From positions 71,460,496-71,524,495 of the forward strand of contig CM051457.1 in NCBI GenBank assembly GCA_028274465.1: 64,000 bases of DNA, in the 5' to 3' direction. The notes under the pieces are model-generated. The model worked only from the letters and a program-made list of their open reading frames with translations, made no database searches and had not been told where the DNA came from. This document shows positions 21,650 to 30,818 of this stretch, one piece after another. Made by a program: the position numbers and the translations under genes. This DNA is from Plantago ovata. Lineage: Eukaryota; Streptophyta; Magnoliopsida; Lamiales; Plantaginaceae. Each line of letters starts with the position of its first letter. Positions within the stretch are counted from its first letter, which is position 1.

Positions 21650-22304
21650 GGGCTTTCTATTCTCAAGTCGGCTCCGTACCGACCTAAACTCAGGTCTTCA
21701 TTCAATAGTTGCCATGTGGCGCTTAATTTAATCTCACATTTCGGTTCAAAGTCATTTTTGGTACGATGGATTATAATTAATTTTCTTTAACATTAAAACT
21801 CACCACAAAAATACAAATTAACGATAATGCCCTTAATTTCAATTGATATGATTACATATACGTAAACCTTATTAATTAACCTTAATCACAAACCAAAGTT
21901 AATTGATCACAATTAATTTATCCATTTTAATGATACAAAAACTATCGAACACTTCTAAATAATATACTTCGTAGCTAAAAAAATAAGCCTATGTTATTGT
22001 CCTCTACAAATGGTGATAGCTAGTGCAATTAGATTATGGAAAACGAATATTCCATTGAATTGTTGTTGAAATTAATTTGATATATATTGATTAATTTTAA
22101 TTTTAGTTAAAGTAAATTTTTATTTTTAATTTAATACGTATAAAATAGCAAGAACTTATTTAAATTATTTAAATTAATTTTTTGAAAGTAGGGGTATAAC
22201 TGCACATTTATATATTTTTATCAAAATTTAATAAATTAGAATGAAACATATAATAAAGACCTACGTTTAGGTCGGTACGAAGCCGACCTGAGAATAGAAA
22301 GTCC
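21650..22304. mobile_element. Mutator-like MITE
   Basis: About 655 bp with inverted terminal repeats of roughly 38 bp. The left end begins GGGCTTTCTATTCTCAAGTC, the right end reads GGACTTTCTATTCTCAGGTC on the minus strand, and both continue into the GGTCGG..CCGACC region. The flanking direct repeat is TAAATTAATT (21639-21648 and 22305-22314). A 10-bp duplication fits the Mutator superfamily. The interior is AT-rich and noncoding. It was inserted into the Cop2 3' untranslated region. Confidence 0.85.
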
Positions 22305-22314
22305 TAAATTAATT

Positions 22315-22799
22315 ACAACTCTTTATATGTTTCTGATGTTTGAATAAATCAGTTGAATAATGCTTGAAGTAATCAAACAATAAGCGTAAGTAAATTGCAT
22401 AATCAGAAAAGTGAATAAGAGTGAGCAAAAGTAATTGATTGCTGAAAGTTATCTTTCAATGTAAGTTTACATGAAAGCATGAGATAATTCAACAAGCAAC
22501 GTTCAAAACATATGAGAAATCTAAGCTATTCTGAGAAGGAATCTTAGAAGTAATCGTTGTAAACATCTTTCACACTTTCATCAACAACCTTGGGAAATTC
22601 TTCACAATCAGCTTCACAATCTTCAAGAAGCTTTCTGACTTGTAGTTGCTTTTCTCTGCTAAGTTTTCAACGTTGAAAGTAGTTTTCATGGGGATCATGA
22701 TGTTGCATATCTTCAGTCCAAATGTGAAGTCCCCAGCAGCAAACGTGATGTAGATGTAGATCACTCAGATTTTTCTTCTTGTAAATTTTTCTCAGATAG
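22315..22799 (-). pseudogene. Cop2: C-terminal end of the 3' ORF and 3' UTR
   Basis: 22315-22559 is 3' untranslated sequence that aligns, inverted, with Cop1 4300-4500. From 22560 upward it matches the C-terminus of the Cop1 3' ORF: an LRKI patch at the insertion point, a W-G-L-H-x-W patch near 22740, and a Lys/Glu-rich tail. It has a frameshift near 22700. AthA-2 separates it from the N-terminal part at 62140 onward, with GATAG duplicated. Confidence 0.78.
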
Positions 22800-23937
22800 T
22801 GATGAACTGGAATTTGTCATATTCAATTAATCAAATAAATTTGTTTTTAGCCAAAGGCAATTCACAACTACAACGAAAACCGTAGTGTAGCAGTAAAATA
22901 ACCTCGAGTGTTGATCTCTAAGTACTATAACTAGCTTTATCTAATTTAACTTAAACTATAAAATCAACAGACGACTTAGCACATGTTTTTCTTATCAAGA
23001 TAATGGAAGTTAGTGATAGTATGATCATTCAAAACATAGTAGGTTAATAATCATGCATGAAGTACCCGATCGTTTTGCATAGAGATCTAAGATCATGAAT
23101 TGTCCAATGTGTTCCGTTCAATTCAACACTACGAAGATAGATGACTTAGATAGATAAAAAATAAAGCAATAACTCAAAGTCTGATTCGCATTACCGCCAT
23201 CATGCATAATTAATAACCCTGGCTAAGAAATCACATACTATCACCAACAATAGATTTAGCTACTCATAGATGTCATGCAATCAACAGAAATCAAAGCAAG
23301 ATTGAATGAAAACATGTTGAAAGATATAAATATAAATAGAAAAATCGTTAGATACAATGGTACCGAAGGTTGTCAATCTCCGAAGATTCACGATCTCACA
23401 AGCTCCAAATTGATAAGAAAAATTGTCTCCTATGCTGAGAATTCCCAGAACAGGCTCTGGAGAATTCCTACCTAAAACTAATGAGAAAGGTATGAAAAAA
23501 GGTCTGAGAAAGTATGAAAAAACGTAGAGAAACTGCAACTATATATAGGAGTTCGGAACGTGTGGGGCGACTCGCCCCACACACCGGGCGCACCGCCTGG
23601 TGTGGGGCGAACCGCCCCACATCCCGGGTGAATCGCCCGGGAGCTCCAGTCGGCGAGAGACGTGTTTTTGACGCATTTTTTGATTTCTTTTCCTTTTCGG
23701 ACTCGGTTTTTACCTTCTAGTGACCTTTAAGTCTTGAAACTTGACCCCTAGACTTCAAATCCCATCCGGAACCTTCTAGATACTCCAAAAATGTCCTCGA
23801 AACACTGATTCTTCGTTCTCTTCAATATAATTGCCCCGAAAATCACGTTTTCCACCTAAAATCTGTAAAATGCAAACTAAAGGGAAACGTGACACTATTC
23901 TAATAAAGTGCACTAAAATATAGCTTAATTAACATAG
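22800..23937 (-). repeat. AthA-2 3' LTR, main part
   Basis: Begins TGATGAACTGG (the minus-strand 3' end) and runs to CATAG (23933-23937), the target site of AthA-3. It carries an antisense TATA box at 23539-23549 and a hairpin cluster at 23565-23643 with GGGGCGA-type arms. Confidence 0.9.
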
Positions 23938-25251
23938 TGATGAATGTGTATTTTACACTTTCATTTGAGTCTTTTTCACCTATTTTAGCTATCCTCTATG
24001 TTAATTTAGCTATATTTTAGTGCATTTTATTAGAATAGTGTCACGTTTCCCTTTAGTTTTTATTTTACAGGTTTTGGTTGAAAAACGAGGATTTCCGGGC
24101 AATTATATTGAAGTTGACAAGGAATTGGTATTCCAGAAGCCTATTTGGAGTATCTGAAGGTTTCCGGATAGGATTTGGAGTCTAGGGGTCGAATCTGGAG
24201 GTTAGAAGGCCACTAGAAGTCCGAAACCGAGTCCGGAAAGGGGAAGAAATCCAAAAACGCTTCGAAAATGCGGAATTCCGCGAATTTTACTCCCGAGCGA
24301 ATCGCCCGGGACGTGGGGCGAATCGCCCCACACCAGGCGAATCGCCCGGTGTGTGGGGCCCTTCGCCCCACACAAATTCGAAGCCTATATATAGTTGCTC
24401 AGTTTTTTCTTCGAAACTCATACTTTTCAAGACCTATTCTCTCACCTTTCTCTGTAGTTTTAGGTAGGAACTTCCCAGAGCCTGTTCTGGGGGTTCGTAG
24501 CTTAGGAGACACTTTTTCATAGCAGTTTGGAGCTTGTAAGATCGCGATTCTTCGGAGACTGACAACCTTCGATAACATTGTATCTTACAGTTTATTCTAC
24601 TTATTTTTATATATCTTTCAACATGTTTTCTTCTATGATTTCTGTTGATTGCGTGACAACTATGAGTAGCTAAACTTATCGTTGGTGTTAGTATGTGAAT
24701 TCTTAGCGAAGGGTTGATAATCATGCTAATGGCTGTATTGCGCATTATACTCCGTGTTATTACTTTATTTCGTTGATCAGGCGCAACCTATATCATCGTA
24801 TGTTGATTAATTATTATGCACAATTGGACCCTTGTCGACCTATGCATATCTATATCTTCGTAGTGTTGAATAATTACGGAACACAATTGGACAATAGTGT
24901 TTGACTTGTCAGTATCTATATCTTCGTAGTGTGTGATAATTACAACAGGACAATTGATTGATCAAAGATCTCCATGCAAGACCGAGGAATTTACGCATGA
25001 TTATTAACCCGTTATGCTTTGAAGGACCATACTATCACCAATCTCCATTATCTATTAGAAAAACCTTTGCTATACCGTCTGCTGTTTTTATATTCTAAAT
25101 TAGATTTGATAAAGCTAGTATAGTCCTTAGAGAACGACACTCGAGGTCATTCTACTGCTACATTACGGTTTTCGTTGTAGTCGTGAATTGCCTTTGGCTA
25201 AATAACAAATTTATTTGCTTGTAACTGAGTCTGACAAACTCCGTCGCATCA
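23938..25251 (+). repeat. AthA-3 5' LTR
   Basis: 1314 bp, beginning TGATGAATG and ending CGTCGCATCA. It holds a hairpin cluster (24287-24375) followed by TATATATAG at 24386-24394. The 3' LTR is 1311 bp and very similar. Confidence 0.92.
24287..24394 (+). promoter_or_regulatory. AthA-3 LTR hairpin cluster and TATA box
   Basis: Several hairpins with GGGCG/CGCCC arms and loop AAT (for example GGGGCGAATCGCCCC), then one with a CTT loop flanked by GTGGGG/CCCCAC, about 10 bp before the TATA box. The 3' LTR repeats this at 42847-42955. Confidence 0.75.
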
Positions 25252-25254
25252 AAT

Positions 25255-25272
25255 TGGCGCCGTTGTCGGGGA
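25255..25272 (+). promoter_or_regulatory. AthA-3 primer binding site (tRNA-Asp)
   Basis: TGGCGCCGTTGTCGGGGA, three bases after the LTR. One mismatch to the plant tRNA-Asp 3' end, the same variant as in AthB-1. Confidence 0.92.
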
Positions 25273-25397
25273 ACTATACTCCTTTTTTCTGTTTAATTTG
25301 TTTATATTTTCAGCATTAAATTCGTAATTCTATTAGTTTTAGTTTTCCTTTTTAATCTCTCTCTGATACTGCTTTCCTAGTCTGTTACAGATAGTGT

Positions 25398-25597
25398 ATG
25401 CCACATACACGATCTAAAGGAATACCGCTTGCTGATTCAATTGCTGAGATCGACAGAGTCTACCACCAAAGAAGGCGACTATTTCAAAGGCGTGCACTAG
25501 GAAATAGAGGATACCGATTTCTCTGAATCTCTACATAGTCTTTTCAAGGAAATCGACGGAATGGCAGAAGCTAGACCACTGAAAGCATGGGTTTAAC
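25398..25597 (+). pseudogene. gag-pro: AthA-3 gag, first piece
   Basis: Start MPHTRSKGIPLADSIAEID at ATG 25398, matching the AthA-4 Gag N-terminus. A two-base loss near 25500 shifts the frame. AthA-4 interrupts the gene at 25597, and the coding sequence resumes at 34399. Confidence 0.85.
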
Positions 25598-26864
25598 TGA
25601 TGAACGTGTCAGATTCAATCAAATAAATTTGTAATTAGCCAAAGGCAATCCACAACTACAACGAAAACCGTAGTGTAGTAGCAGAATGACTCGAGTGTCG
25701 TTCTCTCGGGACTATAACTAGCTTTATCTATTTAATCAAGAGAATATAAAACAGCAGATAGAGAGCAATAGGGGGTTTTCAAGCAGATAATGGAGGTTGG
25801 TGATAGTATGGTCCTTCTTAACATAATGGGTCGATAATCATGCATAAATTCCTCGGTCTTGCATAGAGATCTTTGAATGAATCTTGGGTCCTGTTGTAAG
25901 TATTGTGCACTACGAAGATAATATGGGCCTGACCTGTCAACAAATAACGTCCTATTGTGTTCCGTAATCATTCAACACTACGAAGATAATTTGGTCTGAT
26001 TGGCCGACAAGTGTCCTAGTGTGCATAATGATCAATACAACATACGAGAATTTTGGTGTTCAACTCATCAACGAAATAAAGCAATGACACGGAGTATAAT
26101 GCGCGATATAGCCATTAGCATGATTATTTTCCCTCGCTAAGAATTCACATACTACCACCAACGATAAATTTAGCTACTCATAATGTGCATGCAATCAATA
26201 GCAATCATAGAAGAAAACATATTGAAAGAATATAAAATAAGTAGATAAAAGTTGTAAGATACAAAGTTACCGAAGGTTGTCAATCTCCGGATGATTGCGA
26301 TCCTACGCGCTCCAATCTGCTATGAAAAAGTATCACCTAAGCTATGGAACTCCCAGGACAGGCCCCGGGAAGTTCCTACCTAAAACTATAGAGAGAGGTG
26401 AGAAAGTAGGCTTGGAAAGATATGATTTTCGGAGAGAAAACTCGCAACTATATATAGGCCCGGAATTTGCCCGCAGCGGTTCGCCCGAGGCACGGGGCGG
26501 TTCGCCCCACAGTGTAAACGCGGAATTTTCGCGTTTTCGACGCGGTTTTGGATTTCTTCACCTTTTCGGACTCGGTTTATGACTTGTAGTAGCCTTCTAA
26601 CCTCCAGATTCGGCCCCTAGACTCCAAATCCTATCCGGAAACCTTCAGATACTCCAAATATGCTTCTGGAACACCAATTCCTTGTAGACTTTAATATAAT
26701 TGTCCGTAAATCTCCGAATTTCAACCAAAACCTGTAAAGTAAAATCTAAAGGGAAACGTGACACTATCCTAATAAAATGTACTAAAATATAGCTAAATTA
26801 ACATAGAGGATAGCTAAATTAGGTGAAAAAGACTCGAATGAAAGTGTAAAATACACATTCATCA
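25598..26864 (-). repeat. AthA-4 3' LTR
   Basis: 1267 bp, left end TGATGAACGTG, right end ACACATTCATCA. It is followed by the antisense polypurine tract AACTCCCCAAACC. Antisense TATA near 26448-26457 and hairpin units at 26465-26510. Confidence 0.93.
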
Positions 26865-28363
26865 AACTCCCCAAACCGAACCTTTGCTTGTCCTCAAACA
26901 ACTAAGCTAGACTCTAATACAAAAAACATGCAAGACTCAAAAATGGAGTTTCATGCCAAATAAAATGAACTAATCTACTGAATCTATCAAATAACATATG
27001 AACAAAAACCATATAAACCAAAGCATGAATATAGGTTGAAGAATACCTCGATTGAGTTATACACATCCACATAAGCACTTATGTCAAGACAAGATAGTCT
27101 CTCGTAACATTCTCTACCTGGACCTAGTCAGTGACGACGTAATGATGCATGCTAAGATACGAATTGTTGCCCCGTGCCTATGAAGTTGAGGACTTACTGT
27201 TGTTCCACCATGTTAAGACTTTTCCTCAAAAGAGGTCGAACCAGTACTGGCTCTCATCAAACGAAGGAGGGTTCCCTATAAAAGATAACACTCCCCTATT
27301 CTACCCATCTCTCAAGTAAAGTCTTAAGCTATTCACCACTTTCTGAATGGCAGGACGAGGGTGGTCTAGAACAGATGACACTTAGACGAAAAAGATAAAA
27401 AATAGAAAAACACAATTACGAACAATACGAAAATGAAAAACTGCTATTTGGCTTTATTTTTTTGGACCCTTCTTTGCTTTTTTGGGGTCTTCTCTTTTTT
27501 TCTTTTTTTTCTTTCAAGATTCTTTTTTTCCTTTTTCTTTTTTTTTCCTTCTGGAATTTTTCTTTCTTTTTTTTTCGATTTTTTCTAGCCAGCAGTAGCA
27601 TAACAAAAAGAGAAACAAAATGACTCACACGACTTCCCCAAACCTATTCGAAAGAATAGGTTGGAGTACAAAATTACGGAAAAGGAAAAATAAACTCACG
27701 ATACGAAAAATGAAAAACAGAAACAAGTCTAATGATGGTGTAACCCCCTCCCCAAACCTATTCGGAACAAAGGATCACACAAACTCACACTACCTCCTTC
27801 CTAGGCATTTAGCAATCTCAAATCATGGTGAAGACTTGTTGCCTCTTAGGTACATAATTACTCGGGAAAACAACCATAAGACCCTAACATGCATCATCCT
27901 ATTATAAAGGCCTTCGTGAACCGCAGTAGAGAAAACACCACTAAGTGATGTCGAGACTACCATGCTTAACTAAGTGCAATACATAAATGTGACAAGCTAA
28001 GCGAGAAAAACCTCAAACAAATTCATAGAGATGAAGCATACGATTAATGGCATAGCTAGTTGATCTACCCAATAAAAAAGTTCAAAAAATTCGGCAATAA
28101 ACTCCATATAAAAACATGCAAAACTATCCTTGGATGAATGCAACCTAAAAAATCTAAGAAAGCAGTAAACGTGCAAATGCAAACAAAGAACAAGATACTA
28201 ATCGACACAAAACCAAACAAAACTTAACATCATGGTTCACATCCCATCCCCCTTACGATTCTTAAGCTAGCCACCTAGCAAAAGAGAATGAGTAATAAGA
28301 AGTGATACTAGATGTTACAAAAGGGTTTGGCCTCGGTCGGCTGAGAGTGGACAAGTGGAAGGA
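26865..28363 (-). other. AthA-4 3' noncoding region
   Basis: No gene seen. Read on the minus strand it carries AACCTATTC hairpins (27641-27662, plus one degenerate copy near 27755), a purine-rich A tract (27450-27590 as T/C on the plus strand), conserved blocks shared with AthA-1 and AthA-3, and the polypurine tract at 26865-26882. Confidence 0.82.
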
Positions 28364-29668
28364 CTAGTCATCGGGATGGTAGTCCCCATAAAAGTCACTC
28401 CACATGTCATTCATGAGCTCATTGGACTGTCGTAGAGCTTCCTGCTGTTGCTGGATCAGCTGTTGCTGCTCCCACATGTGTTGCCTATCCTCTCGGCGGT
28501 GCTCCTCGAATATCTCCCAATCGCGGCTGTGCTGGACAATGTGCCTGTCGATGTCCTGTCGCATGGCCGCGTTGTTGGCATCAATCCGGTCGAAACGGCT
28601 GTCGAGGTAGGTACGGAATTTGGAGAAGTCAAATCCTCCAGACCCCTGAGGTGCTCCAGTTGGTGCATGCGGTGCATGATGGACAAATGGAATATCTGGA
28701 ATCGGGGCTTCACCAACATCGGCCTCCATAGCATCCTCATGATCGGAATCATTTGGCTGGACTGGCCCTCCTATATCAGCAGCAGCTGCAGTGGGGTTCC
28801 TCAACTGATACCTAGTTGAGCTGTACCTCAATGGTCGAGGGTGAAAGGGCAGCGACCTCGCAACCCCCTCATCAATATCGTCTACCCCATGATATTTGCA
28901 GTAAGCTGTGATGAAGCTCGGGAAGATGACAGGCTTCCTCTTCTTCTCCCAGTGGCGCTCATACTCCTCATACATAATGTGCCCTATGTCGACCTGATGT
29001 CCGTCAATGAGGCAGTAGAGGAGCTCGGCGTAGTATGGCTGAATCCAAGTGTCATTCTTCCTTGGGATCAAGTCGGAGATGCAAAATTTCATCATCACCT
29101 TAGCTTCGATGCTAAGGTCGCCATAACCGATCCGTCCAGGTGCTCCCCCAACTCCCGAATATCTGTACCCCCTGTTGCAGATCACTTCGGTGACGTCTCT
29201 TCCTATCCCCCTAGCGGTCCTCGAATATATGTAGGCGTGTGCGCTCTCTGTGAAATCAAAGTTCCCGAAGTGGATGAAGGAAGAAATGTGCTCTGGGCTC
29301 CACGGTATAATTAGGCCTCGGACTAACACCCCATTCTTCTCGTCTAAATCCGTATACCCGGTGTAGAAATCTCGAAGGAGGCTCTCGTCGTAGCATTTGA
29401 ACCTGTCGGAACTGTACCATGCCCAATTCCTCTGTGACCCCAAACTTGAAAGTGTCCTATACCCCGCTCTATTCGCTGCAGACTCAGGAATGTCAATCCT
29501 CCTGTCGGGAATGATAGACCTTCCTCCGTCGGCCATCTCCTCCTCTAACCGTTTTCGCACCCCTATCGCAGCGGCAGACAACTCGTACAAATCGTGAGAT
29601 GGTTGGGAGCTTGATGCCACTCCCTTCCCCTTTTTGCTAGAGCCGGCTCTCCTTGTCCTTGGTGCCAT
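28364..29668 (-). CDS. AthA-4 ORF2: PTP-domain protein, intact
   Basis: 435 codons from the ATG in context GAATCATGGCACC. This Met is preferred over upstream near-cognate codons because it follows a conserved acceptor-like TTTGTAGGAATC in all family A copies. The N-terminus is basic (MAPRTRRAGSSKKGKG). Residues about 70-235 match the putative plant transposon protein fold, with LLRDFYTGYTD, VLVRGLIIPW and LSIEAKVMMKFCISDLIPR. A Pro/Ala/Asp-rich linker follows, then a Gln/Arg/Glu-rich predicted coiled coil (about 345-425) ending FYGDYHPDD. It has no signal peptide or membrane span. Its position corresponds to the Athila env-like ORF. The function is not known; conservation in four copies suggests it mattered for transmission. 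Confidence 0.85.
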   Translation of the reverse strand: MAPRTRRAGSSKKGKGVASSSQPSHDLYELSAAAIGVRKRLEEEMADGGRSIIPDRRIDIPESAANRAGYRTLSSLGSQRNWAWYSSDRFKCYDESLLRDFYTGYTDLDEKNGVLVRGLIIPWSPEHISSFIHFGNFDFTESAHAYIYSRTARGIGRDVTEVICNRGYRYSGVGGAPGRIGYGDLSIEAKVMMKFCISDLIPRKNDTWIQPYYAELLYCLIDGHQVDIGHIMYEEYERHWEKKRKPVIFPSFITAYCKYHGVDDIDEGVARSLPFHPRPLRYSSTRYQLRNPTAAAADIGGPVQPNDSDHEDAMEADVGEAPIPDIPFVHHAPHAPTGAPQGSGGFDFSKFRTYLDSRFDRIDANNAAMRQDIDRHIVQHSRDWEIFEEHRREDRQHMWEQQQLIQQQQEALRQSNELMNDMWSDFYGDYHPDD

Positions 29669-29673
29669 GATTC

Positions 29674-30210
29674 CTACAAACAGCAATTAGTATCTTGTAC
29701 GACGCAAAACAGACCTATGCTTATGTAAATAAACGAGCGAACAAACGAGTAAAAATTTCAAAAATCGAACTCCTCAAGAACCCAAAGCCTAGTCTAACTA
29801 ATTCATTACGTAACATATCAATGTACCTACTACAATAACATATCACATTATGCTTTTGCTAACAACATATGCCTTGAATCACAAGGTTCAATCCATATCA
29901 TAAAAATCAATTTCTAGCATAAATCCTCAATCTCAACCATCATGCATTCTATCAATACATTCATCAATTTCATGTCATTAAATACATGTTTAAACAAGGA
30001 ATGAAAGCAAGAGAGACAATTCCTAACAAGACATATATCATCCAATTAGCAAAATCTCAAATCGTCAAACCAAGCCTAATTGAACATGTAATTGACAATG
30101 AATAATGAATCTAAACACATAAATCATCAACCCATTCATCATACAAGCCTAATTGAAGCATAAATCAAAAAATCCCCAAATTGTAAAAATTAGGGTTCAT
30201 GTGATAATAC
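29674..30210 (-). other. Putative intron before AthA-4 ORF2
   Basis: Minus strand: donor GGATTTGAG|GTATTATC at 30210, acceptor TGTTTGTAG at 29674, 537 bp, T-rich, noncoding. AthA-3 has the same at 36989-37524, but there the acceptor reads GTAAG. Confidence 0.55.
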
Positions 30211-30818
30211 CTCAAATCCGAAAATTGAATGAGCTAGGAAGAAATTTGTTCGGAGAGAATGATAGAGCACGTTACGGGCTTCGAATGAAGCTAAAGAACA
30301 CACAAAATGATGGAGAGATGAAGAAGTTATGAAGATTTGAAGATATTTTGAATATGGAGGAAATTTTGGAGTTTGAAGGATGAAAATGGAGAAAAATGGG
30401 GGTTTGGGGAAGAAACCCCCGATTTTAGTCTCTGGAGGTGTGGGACGGTTCGCCCCACACCTGGGGCGGACCGCCCCGTGCGGGGCGAACCGCACCGCAC
30501 GCCCAGAGCGCGCGCGCGCGCTCCGGTCGTGGGGCGATTCGCCCCCCACCTTTAGGTGGGAGACGAACGTTTTTTTGAAAAATAAAAATGCGATTTTAAG
30601 TCCCCGAAAAATCATTTTCCTCAAAAAATCACTCGAAAAGTCGCACTCGAACACAACATAAGCACATACGACACAGAACTGAACAAATTCACATATGAAA
30701 AGCAAATTGTTCAAGTATGAATGCATGCAATAAAGCGGTAAAGAAAGCAATAAAAACCCCGGGTTGCCTCCCGGATAGCGCCATTGTTTAAGGTCTCTGA
30801 CTCGACCCCTGTCTTCGC
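30211..30818 (-). other. AthA-4 post-gag region and ORF2 leader
   Basis: Noncoding. It contains a CT-rich leader-like stretch, a hairpin array with an alternating GC tract (30427-30565), an AT-rich stretch, and near 30758-30775 the GGTTGCCTCCCGG block that follows gag in both families. An open frame at 30190-30750 reflects composition. Confidence 0.6.
30427..30565 (-). repeat. Family A hairpin array after gag, with (GC)7
   Basis: GC-rich hairpins with three-base loops: GGGGCGGACCGCCCC, GGGGCGATTCGCCCC, and a copy with GTT between GGGACG and CGCCCC. GCGCGCGCGCGCGC lies at 30508-30521. AthA-3 has the equivalent at 36600-36770 with GC tract 36677-36690, and AthA-2 a remnant at 47076-47115. Confidence 0.85.

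Noticed and set aside
30190-30750. 186-codon minus-strand ORF after AthA-4 gag
   Set aside because: It spans leader, hairpin array and AT-rich DNA and is not conserved in AthA-3 or AthA-2.
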